Assembly: GCA_017304125.1 (NCBI GenBank)
Contig: JAFKLV010000076.1
Span: 1-7,344, forward strand
Length of the DNA: 7,344 nucleotides
Origin: Sphingomonadales bacterium
GTDB lineage: Bacteria > Pseudomonadota > Alphaproteobacteria > Sphingomonadales > Sphingomonadaceae
Direction of reading: 5' to 3'
Shown here in pieces: positions 1 to 6,714 of the stretch (positions are counted from its first letter, which is position 1; every line of letters starts with the position of its first letter). The notes under the pieces were generated by a model. The model made no database searches, was not told the origin of the DNA, and worked only from the letters and a program-made list of their open reading frames with translations. The translations under genes were made by a program, and so were the position numbers.

Positions 1-101
1 GCCACCTGATGAACCTCGAAACCGTCAACACTTATGAGGGCGCGCATGACGTGCATGCGCTGATCCTCGGGCGCGCGATCACCGGAATCGCGGCTTTCTG
101 A
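1..101 (+). CDS. gcdH: glutaryl-CoA dehydrogenase, C-terminal end (partial)
   Basis: Only the last 32 codons are in the window (reading frame from base 3, TGA at 99-101). The visible peptide contains MNLETVNTYEGAHDVHALI and ends LGRAITGIAAF. This closely matches the end of glutaryl-CoA dehydrogenase, a flavin (FAD) enzyme of the acyl-CoA dehydrogenase family. It oxidises and decarboxylates glutaryl-CoA to crotonyl-CoA in lysine and tryptophan breakdown. The Glu of the TYEG motif (codon 36-38) corresponds to the catalytic base known in the human enzyme, so the active-site end looks intact. Other acyl-CoA dehydrogenases share a YEGT-like motif, but the NLExVNTYEGxHDxHALILGRAITG pattern is typical of GcdH. 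The gene is convergent with the operon to its right and shows no functional link to it. Confidence 0.88.
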   Translation, partial: HLMNLETVNTYEGAHDVHALILGRAITGIAAF

Positions 102-116
102 TCCGGCGTCACTCAC

Positions 117-200
117 CGTCATGCCGGGCTTGACCCGGCATCCAGAGCCAAGAACGTCATCGCCCGTTACTCTGGATGCCGGGTCAAGCCCGGCATGACG
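117..200. repeat. perfect 31-bp inverted repeat, dispersed palindromic element
   Basis: The left arm (117-147) and right arm (170-200) are exact reverse complements over 31 bases, separated by a 22-base loop (148-169). Each arm also holds a near-palindrome of its own, ATGCCGGG-CTTGA-CCCGGCAT, so each arm can fold alone or the two can pair into one long stem. This sequence type is a familiar dispersed intergenic repeat in sphingomonads and other alphaproteobacteria (from general knowledge, not searched here). It fills most of the 115-base gap between two convergent genes. Confidence 0.9.
117..200. terminator. probable bidirectional terminator between gcdH and the response regulator gene
   Basis: The 31-bp stem lies 15 bases after the gcdH stop on the plus strand and 16 bases after the response regulator stop on the minus strand, the expected place for a shared terminator. 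Transcripts from either side would form the same very stable hairpin. There is no long T run after either arm, so it is not a textbook intrinsic terminator. The stem might instead act mainly as a 3'-end RNA stabiliser. The role is inferred from position and structure only. Confidence 0.5.
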
Positions 201-216
201 ATTGAGGGCTAGACGC

Positions 217-750
217 TCAGATGTGCCGCTTCTCCAGCTTGCGCGCCAATGTGCGGCGGTGGAGGCCGAGGCGGCGGGCGGCTTCGGAGATGTTGAAATC
301 GGTATCCACCAGCGTCTGGTGGATATGCTCCCATTCGAGCGTCTTGATGCTCGTCGTGCGGGTGGCGATGTCGGCGTCCGGATCGCCCTCGACGCGCGCG
401 AACGCCGCCTCGATATCGTCGGTATTGGCGGGCTTGGTGAGATAATTGGTCGCGCCGAGCTTGATCGCCTCGACCGCGGTCGCGATGCTGGCAAAGCCGG
501 TCAGCACGACGATCCGCATGCCCGCATCGAGCGCGTGCAGCATCTGCACGCAGGTCAGCCCCGAGGCGCCCCCGCCCAGCCGCAGATCGACCACCGCATG
601 ATCGGGCGCGAAATCGCGCGCTGCCTCCTCCAGCCCGTCGGGCGAATTGAGCACCTTCACCTGATAGCCGCGTCGCTCGAACGAGCGCGCCAGCGTGCGC
701 GCAAACACCGCGTCATCCTCGACGATCAGCAACCGCCGCTCGCTCATCAT
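217..750 (-). CDS. regA: redox response regulator, RegA/PrrA/ActR family
   Basis: A 177-residue cytoplasmic transcription factor of usual family length. The receiver domain (about residues 5-120) has the acidic pair D12/D13, phospho-acceptor D55 (VVDLR), T84 and K106 (LTKP). The C-terminal Fis-type helix-turn-helix (about 140-177) reads NISEAARRLGLHRRTLARKL, very like the NVSETARRLxMHRRTLQRxL end of RegA/PrrA. That family controls respiration, photosynthesis and carbon or nitrogen fixation genes in response to redox state. The gene overlaps the sensor kinase gene upstream by 4 nt (ATGA) and is the last gene of the operon, so the two are the natural partners. One oddity is the inter-domain linker (about 108-139), which has a single proline where RegA/PrrA carry a proline-rich hinge. 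Two ATG codons stand in tandem (750 and 747). The Shine-Dalgarno spacing fits the second better, giving 176 residues. Confidence 0.9.
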   Translation of the reverse strand: MMSERRLLIVEDDAVFARTLARSFERRGYQVKVLNSPDGLEEAARDFAPDHAVVDLRLGGGASGLTCVQMLHALDAGMRIVVLTGFASIATAVEAIKLGATNYLTKPANTDDIEAAFARVEGDPDADIATRTTSIKTLEWEHIHQTLVDTDFNISEAARRLGLHRRTLARKLEKRHI

Positions 751-2021
751 CGTTCCTCCAGCGCCAGCGCGGCGAGCGGGATGCGCAGCACCACCACCGC
801 GCCGCCATGCGGATCGTTGCGCGCCTCCAGCGCCCCGCCCAAAGTACGCAGGACATTGGCGGCAAGGAACAGCCCCAGCCCCGCCCCGCGGCGCTCCTTG
901 CTGCTCTGATACGGCCGCCCGACATGATCGAGAAAGGCCGGGGGGAAACCGCGCCCGTCGTCGCGCGCGGTGATCACGATATCCGCCTCGCCCTGCGCAT
1001 CGCGCACCAGATCAAGCAGCAAGGTGACGCCCGACGCCCCCGCCTCGATCGCATTGTCGAGCAGGTTGATCAGCGTCTGCGCCAGTGCGCGATCGGCGAC
1101 GATCGGCGGATCGGTGGCGAGCGCGTCGACCAATGTCACCAGCTCGGGCCGCCCCCAGCGCTCGACGATCCCGCCGACGAAGCGGCGCAAGGTGGTACGC
1201 GCCGGCGCCTCGCCGGTCACCTCGCCCGCGGCGAACAGGATGCCGGCGAGGATTTCCTTGCAGCGCGCGACTTCGGCTTCCATTTCCGCCGCCTCGGTGG
1301 CGAGCGCGGGGTCGCGCGCGTCGCGGCGCCAGTCGCCCAGCGCCACCGACAGCGTCGCCAGCGGGGTGCCGAGTTCATGCGCCGCGCCGCTCGCCAGTAG
1401 CCCGATCCGCACGATATGCTCATGATCCGCCGCGCGCTGGCGCATCGTCGCGAGATGCGCGTCGCGCTCGCGCAGATTGCGCGCGATACGGGTGACGAAC
1501 GACACCACCAGCACCGCCGCGAGGACGAAGCTGAACCAGCTTCCGGCCCTATAGGCCACCGACAAATGGCTCACCAGGCCGAACGGCAGCGGCAACGGAT
1601 GGTGAACCACGGTGAGCAAGGCAAAGGCCGCGCTGGTCACCGCGACGAGCAGCCAGCTCGACCACGCCTCCAGCAGCACCGCGCCGAGCACCACCTGCAG
1701 CAGAAACAAGGTGATGAACGGGTTGGTCGCCCCACCCGACAAGGCGAGCTGGGCGGTCAGCGCGGCAACGTCGATCAGTAGCGCACCGAGCAATTCGCCG
1801 TTGCTGACCGAGCGGAAGCGGATCGAGGCAAGCTGGAGCAGGTTGAGCGCGACCAGCCCGCCGAGCGTCGCCAGCATCGGGAACAGCGGCAGCCGGATAT
1901 CGAGGACGAATTCGACCAGCAGGATCGTCGCAAGCTGCCCGCCCACCGCGAGCCAGCGCAACAGCACCAGCAACAGCAGGTTGCGCCGCGCGGCATCCTC
2001 GCGCCCCGCCAGCGTGGTCAT
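747..2021 (-). CDS. regB: membrane redox sensor histidine kinase, RegB/PrrB/ActS family
   Basis: A 424-residue sensor kinase starting at ATG 2021, which overlaps the SURF1 stop as ATGA. The frame stays open 53 codons further upstream, but that stretch is arginine-rich out-of-frame SURF1 sequence. About six hydrophobic segments (residues 15-40, 46-64, 78-97, 103-122, 123-140, 162-183) form the membrane part. Between segments 3 and 4 lies GGATNPF (96-102), the GGxxNPF motif that binds ubiquinone in RegB. The H-box AAHELGTPLATL carries phospho-acceptor H215, and C254 (ARCKEIL) lies 39 residues later, matching the redox-active Cys265 versus His225 of Rhodobacter capsulatus RegB. The ATPase domain has an N-box (LINLLDNAIEA, 317-327), DDGRGFP (354-360) and GAGLGLFL (379-386). 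It likely phosphorylates the regulator encoded just downstream when the quinone pool or cell redox state changes. The family assignment is firm. The signal is inferred from conserved residues. Confidence 0.9.
   Translation of the reverse strand: MTTLAGREDAARRNLLLLVLLRWLAVGGQLATILLVEFVLDIRLPLFPMLATLGGLVALNLLQLASIRFRSVSNGELLGALLIDVAALTAQLALSGGATNPFITLFLLQVVLGAVLLEAWSSWLLVAVTSAAFALLTVVHHPLPLPFGLVSHLSVAYRAGSWFSFVLAAVLVVSFVTRIARNLRERDAHLATMRQRAADHEHIVRIGLLASGAAHELGTPLATLSVALGDWRRDARDPALATEAAEMEAEVARCKEILAGILFAAGEVTGEAPARTTLRRFVGGIVERWGRPELVTLVDALATDPPIVADRALAQTLINLLDNAIEAGASGVTLLLDLVRDAQGEADIVITARDDGRGFPPAFLDHVGRPYQSSKERRGAGLGLFLAANVLRTLGGALEARNDPHGGAVVVLRIPLAALALEER
753..759 (-). promoter_or_regulatory. 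ribosome binding site of the response regulator gene
   Basis: On the minus strand the sequence reads GGAGGAACGATGATG. GGAGG is a strong Shine-Dalgarno core, 4 nt before the first ATG and 7 nt before the second. The spacing favours the second ATG (start base 747), which would give a TGATG stop/start arrangement with the kinase gene. The site lies inside the end of the kinase coding region, so the regulator can be initiated independently as well as by coupling. Confidence 0.7.
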
Positions 2022-2686
2022 CGACCGCGCTTTCGCATCGCACGCCACGCCAGCACCGCGAGCAGCCCGGCCATCGCGAACCAGGTCAGCGCGTAGCTCA
2101 GATGCGCGTTGCGAAAGGCGACGACGGTCAGCCCGCCGCGCGGCCACGCGCCCCCGTTCGCGCCGGCGTCGATGAACCACGGCGCCACCGCCCCCAGCCG
2201 CTGCGCCGCGGCGATCGCCGCAACGTCGCGCGAATACCAGCGCCCGGCGGCGGGATCATTGGCGCGCAGGAAGCCGCCGCCCGGCTCGCTCAGCCGGATC
2301 AGCCCGCTCACCGTCACCGGCCCGGCGGCAAGCGGCGCGCGCCCGCGCAGGTCGGCGGGGACGAAACCACGGTTGATCAGGATCCGCCCGTTCGCGGTAT
2401 CGAGCGGGGTCATCACCCAATAGCCGCCACCGAGATCGGTCAGCGCCTGAACATAAACGTCATGGCCGGGGAGATAGCGGCCGCTGGCGGTGACGCGGGT
2501 ATAGGCATCGTCCTCGCGCAGTGCCTTGGCCGCCGGCGGGGCCGCTATCGGGGCCGCCGCCAGCTTCGCGTCGACGCGCTCGATCAGCGCGAGCTTCCAC
2601 GTCCGCCGTTCGAGCTGCCAGATGCCGAGCGCGACGAACCCCAGGATCGCGGCAATGGTCAGCGCCCGGGCGGCGAGCCCCTTCAC
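2018..2686 (-). CDS. SURF1-family oxidase assembly protein
   Basis: A 222-residue inner-membrane protein of the SURF1/Shy1 family, which helps insert heme (heme a in studied cases) into subunit I of heme-copper oxidases. The fold is typical: an N-terminal membrane helix (about 5-23) followed by GIWQLERRTWK (21-31), a soluble periplasmic domain, and a C-terminal helix (about 196-214) starting NAHLSYALTWF. Other family marks are DLGGGYWVMTPL (84-95) and ILINRGFVP (102-110). The chosen start is GTG at 2686, overlapping the cyoD stop as GTGA. An upstream ATG at 2776 would add 30 non-conserved residues inside cyoD and is less likely. Its place in a quinol oxidase operon resembles the Paracoccus arrangement, in which a separate SURF1 serves the ba3 quinol oxidase. 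That suggests it is dedicated to CyoB here, which is inference from context. Confidence 0.88.
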   Translation of the reverse strand: MKGLAARALTIAAILGFVALGIWQLERRTWKLALIERVDAKLAAAPIAAPPAAKALREDDAYTRVTASGRYLPGHDVYVQALTDLGGGYWVMTPLDTANGRILINRGFVPADLRGRAPLAAGPVTVSGLIRLSEPGGGFLRANDPAAGRWYSRDVAAIAAAQRLGAVAPWFIDAGANGGAWPRGGLTVVAFRNAHLSYALTWFAMAGLLAVLAWRAMRKRGR

Positions 2687-3066
2687 ATCCCGCCCATATC
2701 CATCGGCGGCGCGCCATGTGCCGCCTGCGGCGGCATTGGCGGCATCATATAATGGTTCATGTTGAACATCACCCACAGCGATCCCGCCAGCACGATCACC
2801 ACGATCACCACCGTGAAGATCAGCGCCATCAACGTCCAGCCGTGTTCGGATCGCGCGTTCATATGGAGGAAATAGACCATGTGGACGACGATCTGCACCA
2901 TCGCCAGCCCGGCGATGAGCGCGGCGGTGATGCGGCTATCGGTGATCACCCCGCTCATCACCAGCCCGAACGGGATGGCGGTGAGCACCACCGACAGCAG
3001 GAAGCCGGTGACATAATCGCGCCGCGTGCCGTGCGGCGCACCGCTGTCGTTTTCGTGCGCGCTCAT
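2683..3066 (-). CDS. cyoD: cytochrome o ubiquinol oxidase subunit IV
   Basis: A 127-residue protein with three membrane helices (about 18-40, 46-68, 78-100), as expected for CyoD, the small subunit that assists assembly and CuB binding in the quinol oxidase. Family-like stretches include VQIVVHMVYFLHM (57-69) and AGSLWVMFNMN (94-104). The start is ATG 3066, which overlaps the cyoC stop as ATGA. An in-frame ATG 16 codons earlier lies inside cyoC and is unlikely. After the third helix, residues 101-127 form a tail with seven Met and two His, predicted to face the periplasm by family topology. The protein is somewhat longer than the 109-residue E. coli CyoD, mostly because of this tail and the N-terminus. 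Confidence 0.9.
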   Translation of the reverse strand: MSAHENDSGAPHGTRRDYVTGFLLSVVLTAIPFGLVMSGVITDSRITAALIAGLAMVQIVVHMVYFLHMNARSEHGWTLMALIFTVVIVVIVLAGSLWVMFNMNHYMMPPMPPQAAHGAPPMDMGGM

Positions 3067-3698
3067 GATGCCATCGACCCCAGCAGATAGACGAAGGTGA
3101 AGACGCCGATCCACACGACGTCAAGGAAGTGCCAGAACAGCGACAGGCATTCCAGCCGCCGCACATTGGCGGGGATCAGCCCCTTGCGCACGACCTGTAC
3201 CATCAGGGTGACGAGCCAGATCGAGCCCGAGAAGACGTGCAGCCCGTGGGTGCCGACCAAGGCGAAGAAGCTCGACAGGAACGCTGAACGCCCCGGCCCC
3301 GCGCCCTCGTGGATCAGCTCGGAAAATTCGAACAATTCGATCGAGAGGAAGCCGAGGCCGAACAGCAAAGTGACCACCAGCCAGCGCAGCGCGGCGGATT
3401 TGCGCTGCTCGTGCGCCGCGATCATCGCGAAGCCATAAGTGATCGACGAGAACAGCAGCAACGCGGTGTTGACCGCGACCAGCTTCAGATCGAACAGCTC
3501 GTGGCTGGTCGGGCCGCCCGCGAAATTGCGGCCGTAGACGCCCCATGACGCGAACAGCATCGCGAAGATGAGGCAGTCGCTCATGATGTAGAGCCAGAAG
3601 CCCAGCATCGTGCTCGACCCGCTCTCGTGATGATGCGGCTCGGTTTCCCAATAGATCGGCGTGCCGTCCGCAGTGGCGGTGGGGTTGCTGTGCGCCAT
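3063..3698 (-). CDS. cyoC: cytochrome o ubiquinol oxidase subunit III
   Basis: A 211-residue subunit III of the heme-copper oxidase family, near the usual CyoC length, with five membrane helices (about 32-53, 73-93, 105-122, 139-160, 188-207). Recognisable stretches are FWLYIMSDCLIFAMLFASW (34-52), LVGTHGLHVFSG (147-158) and WHFLDVVWIGVFTFVYL (189-205). Subunit III stabilises subunit I and is not itself redox active. The start ATG is 3 nt beyond the cyoB stop. AGGGG lies 8 nt upstream of it as a plausible ribosome site. The N-terminus carries a short His cluster (HHH at 22-24). A five-helix form rather than seven fits the quinol oxidase branch, where the first two helices are fused to subunit I. 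Confidence 0.95.
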   Translation of the reverse strand: MAHSNPTATADGTPIYWETEPHHHESGSSTMLGFWLYIMSDCLIFAMLFASWGVYGRNFAGGPTSHELFDLKLVAVNTALLLFSSITYGFAMIAAHEQRKSAALRWLVVTLLFGLGFLSIELFEFSELIHEGAGPGRSAFLSSFFALVGTHGLHVFSGSIWLVTLMVQVVRKGLIPANVRRLECLSLFWHFLDVVWIGVFTFVYLLGSMAS

Positions 3699-3701
3699 GG
3701 T

Positions 3702-5702
3702 TCAGACCCCTGCCGCCGCCAGCGCCTTGAGGCGCGCGGTCTCCGTCGCGGCAACCTCGGCCGCCGGGATGTTGAAATCGCGATCGTAATCGAAGCTGTG
3801 GAAGATCGCGTAGCCGATCACGCTGAGCATCCCCAGTCCGACCATCCACCAGATATGCCAGATCAGCCCGAACCCGACGATCATCGACAGCCCGGCGAGG
3901 ATCACGCCGGCCCCGGTGTTGCGCGGCATATGGATGTCGAGCCAGCCCTGCGTCGGCGCCATCTGATCCTTCGCCTTCATATCGGCCCAGGCGTCGAGAT
4001 CGTGGATCACCGGCGTGAAGGCGAAATTGTAATCAGGCGGCGGCGACGAGGTCGACCATTCCAGCGTGCGGCCGTGCCACGGATCGCCGGTGACGTCCTT
4101 CAGCGCCTCGCGATTGCGGATGCTGACCGCGATCTGGATCAGGAAGGCGGCGATGCCGATCGCGATGATCCCCGCGCCGACCGCGGCGATCACGAACCAG
4201 ATCTGCAGCGACGGATCGTCGAAGGTGCGCAGGCGGCGCGTCACCCCCATCAGCCCGACGATATAGAGCGGGGTGAACGCCACCCAGAAGCCGATCACCC
4301 AGCTCCAGAAGCTCACCAGCCCCCATGTGCGATCGAGCTTGAAGCCGAACGCCTTGGGCCACCAGTAATTGATCCCGGCGAACATCCCGAACAGCACGCC
4401 GCCGATGATGACGTTGTGGAAGTGCGCGACGAGGAACAGCGAGTTGTGCAGCACGAAGTCGGCCGGCGGCACGGCGAGCAGCACCCCGGTCATCCCGCCG
4501 ATGACGAAGGTCAGCATGAACGCGATCGACCACATCATCGGCAGCTCGAAGCGAATGCGGCCGCGATACATCGTGAACAGCCAGTTGAAGATCTTCGCCC
4601 CCGTCGGGATCGAGATGATCATCGTCGTGATGCCGAAGAAGCTGTTGACCGTCGCACCCGAGCCCATCGTGAAGAAATGGTGCAGCCACACGAGGTAGGA
4701 CAGGATGCAGATGACGATCAGCGCGTAGACCATCGACGTATAGCCGAACAGCCGCTTGCCCGAGAAGGTCGACACGACCTCGCTGAACACGCCGAACGCG
4801 GGGAGGACGAGGATGTAAACCTCCGGGTGGCCCCAGATCCAGATCATGTTCACGTACATCATCGGGTTGCCGCCCGCTTCGTTCGTGAAGAAATGCGTGC
4901 CGAGGTAACGGTCCGCGCCGAGCAGCGCGAGCACCGCGGTCAGCACCGGGAAAGCGGCGACGATCAGCACGTTGGTGACGAGCGCCGACCAGGTGAACAC
5001 CGGCATCTTCATCAGCGTCATGCCCGGCGCACGCAGCTTGACGATCGTCGCGATCAGATTGACCCCGGATAACAAGGTGCCGACGCCCGCTATCTGCAGC
5101 GCCCATATGTAATAATCGACCCCGACATCGGGCGAGTAATCGAGCCCCGACAGTGGCGCCATCGCCAGCCAGCCGGTCCGCGCGAATTCGCCGACGAACA
5201 GGCTCATCATGACCAGGATCGCGCCCGCGGTGGTCATCCAGAAGCTGAAATTGTTGAGGAACGGGAAGGACACGTCACGCGCACCGATCTGCAGCGGGAC
5301 GATATAGTTCATCAGCCCGGTGACGAACGGCATCGCCACGAAGAAGATCATGATCACGCCGTGCGCGGTGAACACCTGATCATAATGATGCGCGGGCAGA
5401 TAGCCGTCACTGCCGTTGAAGGCGATCGCCTGTTGCAGGCGCATCATGATCGCGTCGGCGAAGCCGCGCAGCAGCATCACCGTGCCGAGCACGAGATACA
5501 TGATGCCGATGCGCTTGTGGTCGACGGTGGTGAACCACTCGCGCCACAGGTAATTCCAGAGCTTGTAATAGCTCAGCGCACCCACCACCACGATGCCGCC
5601 GAGCACGACCATCGCGAAAGTGCCGAGCAGGATCGGCTCGTGATAGGGAATGGCCTCCAGCGTCAGGCGGCCGAACAGGAACTTGGTCACGGCGTCGGAC
5701 AT
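3702..5702 (-). CDS. cyoB: cytochrome o ubiquinol oxidase subunit I
   Basis: This 666-residue protein is the catalytic subunit: it oxidises ubiquinol, reduces O2 to water and pumps protons in the inner membrane. Every key residue of E. coli CyoB is present at a constant offset of +8. Low-spin heme ligands are H114 and H429. The high-spin heme ligand is H427. CuB ligands are H292, H341 and H342, with the cross-linked Tyr at Y296 (GHPEVY). The proton channels have D143, E294 and K370. The quinol-binding residues R79, D83, H106 and Q109 are intact, which marks a quinol rather than cytochrome c oxidase. The length matches the 663-residue E. coli protein, including the extra helices at both ends. 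The gene starts 4 nt after the cyoA stop, with GAGG very close to the ATG. The sequence does not show whether the binuclear center holds heme O or heme A. Confidence 0.98.
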   Translation of the reverse strand: MSDAVTKFLFGRLTLEAIPYHEPILLGTFAMVVLGGIVVVGALSYYKLWNYLWREWFTTVDHKRIGIMYLVLGTVMLLRGFADAIMMRLQQAIAFNGSDGYLPAHHYDQVFTAHGVIMIFFVAMPFVTGLMNYIVPLQIGARDVSFPFLNNFSFWMTTAGAILVMMSLFVGEFARTGWLAMAPLSGLDYSPDVGVDYYIWALQIAGVGTLLSGVNLIATIVKLRAPGMTLMKMPVFTWSALVTNVLIVAAFPVLTAVLALLGADRYLGTHFFTNEAGGNPMMYVNMIWIWGHPEVYILVLPAFGVFSEVVSTFSGKRLFGYTSMVYALIVICILSYLVWLHHFFTMGSGATVNSFFGITTMIISIPTGAKIFNWLFTMYRGRIRFELPMMWSIAFMLTFVIGGMTGVLLAVPPADFVLHNSLFLVAHFHNVIIGGVLFGMFAGINYWWPKAFGFKLDRTWGLVSFWSWVIGFWVAFTPLYIVGLMGVTRRLRTFDDPSLQIWFVIAAVGAGIIAIGIAAFLIQIAVSIRNREALKDVTGDPWHGRTLEWSTSSPPPDYNFAFTPVIHDLDAWADMKAKDQMAPTQGWLDIHMPRNTGAGVILAGLSMIVGFGLIWHIWWMVGLGMLSVIGYAIFHSFDYDRDFNIPAAEVAATETARLKALAAAGV

Positions 5703-5706
5703 TGCC

Positions 5707-6714
5707 TCAGGCCCCGGTCGAGGAATTGGTGGGATGATGCGGCTGATGCTCGGCGCCGGCCGGTTCGGCCGCAGGCGCCGGCATATGGCCGTGGTGCATC
5801 GATTCGCTCATGCACGGCGTGCCCGGCTTGACGCACTGGTTCACCGCGCGATCGAACAGCCCGCGCTCGATCGTGCCGAAATGCATCACCGGCACGCGCT
5901 CGCTCGGCTGTTCGAGCTTGAGATAGGTCGCGGTATCGAGCTTGCCCGCCGCCGCCTTGGTCGAAGCGACCCAGCGTGCGAACCCGGCGTCGTCGACCGC
6001 ATGGGTACGGAAATTCATCCCCGAGAAGCCGGCGCCCGAATAATTCGCGGACATGCCGGCATAATTGCCCGGCTTGTTGAGCACGGCGTGGAGCTTCGTC
6101 TCCATCCCGGCCATCGTGTAGATCATCCCGGCCATCGCAGGGACGTAGAAGGTGTTCATCACGTCCGACGAGGTGAGGCGGAAGCGCACCTGGCGATCGA
6201 CCGGCACGACCAGCTCGTTGACCGTCGCCACGCCCTGTTCGGGGTAGATGAACAGCCATTTCCAGTCGAGCGACACGACCTGCACGTCGAGCGGCTGCTG
6301 ATTCGCCGGCACCGGCTTGCCCGCGGCGATCCGCTCGATCTGGCGATAGGGATCGAGCGTGTGAGTCGCGACCCAGGTCAGCGCGCCCAGCGCGATGATG
6401 ATCAGCAGCGGCGCGGACCAGATCACCAGCTCGAGCGCGGTCGAGTGATCCCAGTCCGGATTATATTCCGCATCCTTGTTCGACGCGCGATAGCGCCACG
6501 CGAACAGCACGGTCAGCGCCATCACCGGGATGATGATCAGCAACATCAGCCCGGTCGACCACAGAATCAGATCGGCCTGCTGGCGCGCGACGTCTCCCGC
6601 GGGATTCATCACCACCAGATTGCACCCGCCGAGCGCCGCGATCAGCGGCAGCATCGTGAGCGCCCGGCGCCACTTCCCGTTTCGAGTCTTAGGGTGCATG
6701 ATGTGCATAATCAT
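5707..6714 (-). CDS. cyoA: cytochrome o ubiquinol oxidase subunit II
   Basis: A 335-residue membrane-anchored subunit II and the first gene of the operon. It begins with a lipoprotein signal (hydrophobic LPLIAALGGC, lipidated Cys31), then two membrane helices (about 46-71 and 92-117), then a periplasmic cupredoxin domain (about 140-255) with LDWKWLFIYP (149-158). The region that holds the copper A ligands in cytochrome c oxidase reads NYSGAGFSGMNF (224-235) here, without the Cys and His ligands, as in quinol oxidases. The C-terminal tail (about 292-335) is rich in His and Met and has two Cys (294, 301). ATG codons occur at 6714, 6708 and 6699. The first is chosen because AGGA lies 10 nt before it, but the start is uncertain by a few residues. 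Transcription probably begins in the region to its right, near the 19-bp palindrome. Confidence 0.96.
   Translation of the reverse strand: MIMHIMHPKTRNGKWRRALTMLPLIAALGGCNLVVMNPAGDVARQQADLILWSTGLMLLIIIPVMALTVLFAWRYRASNKDAEYNPDWDHSTALELVIWSAPLLIIIALGALTWVATHTLDPYRQIERIAAGKPVPANQQPLDVQVVSLDWKWLFIYPEQGVATVNELVVPVDRQVRFRLTSSDVMNTFYVPAMAGMIYTMAGMETKLHAVLNKPGNYAGMSANYSGAGFSGMNFRTHAVDDAGFARWVASTKAAAGKLDTATYLKLEQPSERVPVMHFGTIERGLFDRAVNQCVKPGTPCMSESMHHGHMPAPAAEPAGAEHQPHHPTNSSTGA

Noticed and set aside
43..61. A small inverted repeat, GCGCATG and CATGCGC, near the window start
   Set aside because: It lies within the conserved gcdH reading frame (EGAHDVHAL), so the symmetry is explained by coding sequence.
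202..909. A 235-codon plus-strand frame opposite the response regulator
   Set aside because: It overlaps conserved receiver and helix-turn-helix coding sequence on the minus strand and shows no family motif.
2022..2180. A 53-residue N-terminal extension of the sensor kinase
   Set aside because: It is Arg-rich out-of-phase SURF1 coding sequence. The ATG at 2021 gives a normal RegB N-terminus and the same 4-nt overlap seen at neighbouring junctions.
2687..2776. A 30-residue extension of SURF1 to an upstream ATG
   Set aside because: The added residues lie within the cyoD end and do not resemble SURF1. The GTG at 2686 starts just before the first membrane helix.
3627..5072. A 481-codon open frame on the plus strand antisense to cyoB
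   Set aside because: Its product is dominated by Arg, His, Asp and Glu in low-complexity runs, as expected from the reverse frame of a GC-rich gene with G/C third positions. The opposite strand encodes full CyoB with every catalytic residue.
4033..5106. A 357-codon minus-strand frame inside cyoB in another phase
   Set aside because: It is an out-of-phase copy of the cyoB region rich in Arg and Asp, with no independent start signal or motif.
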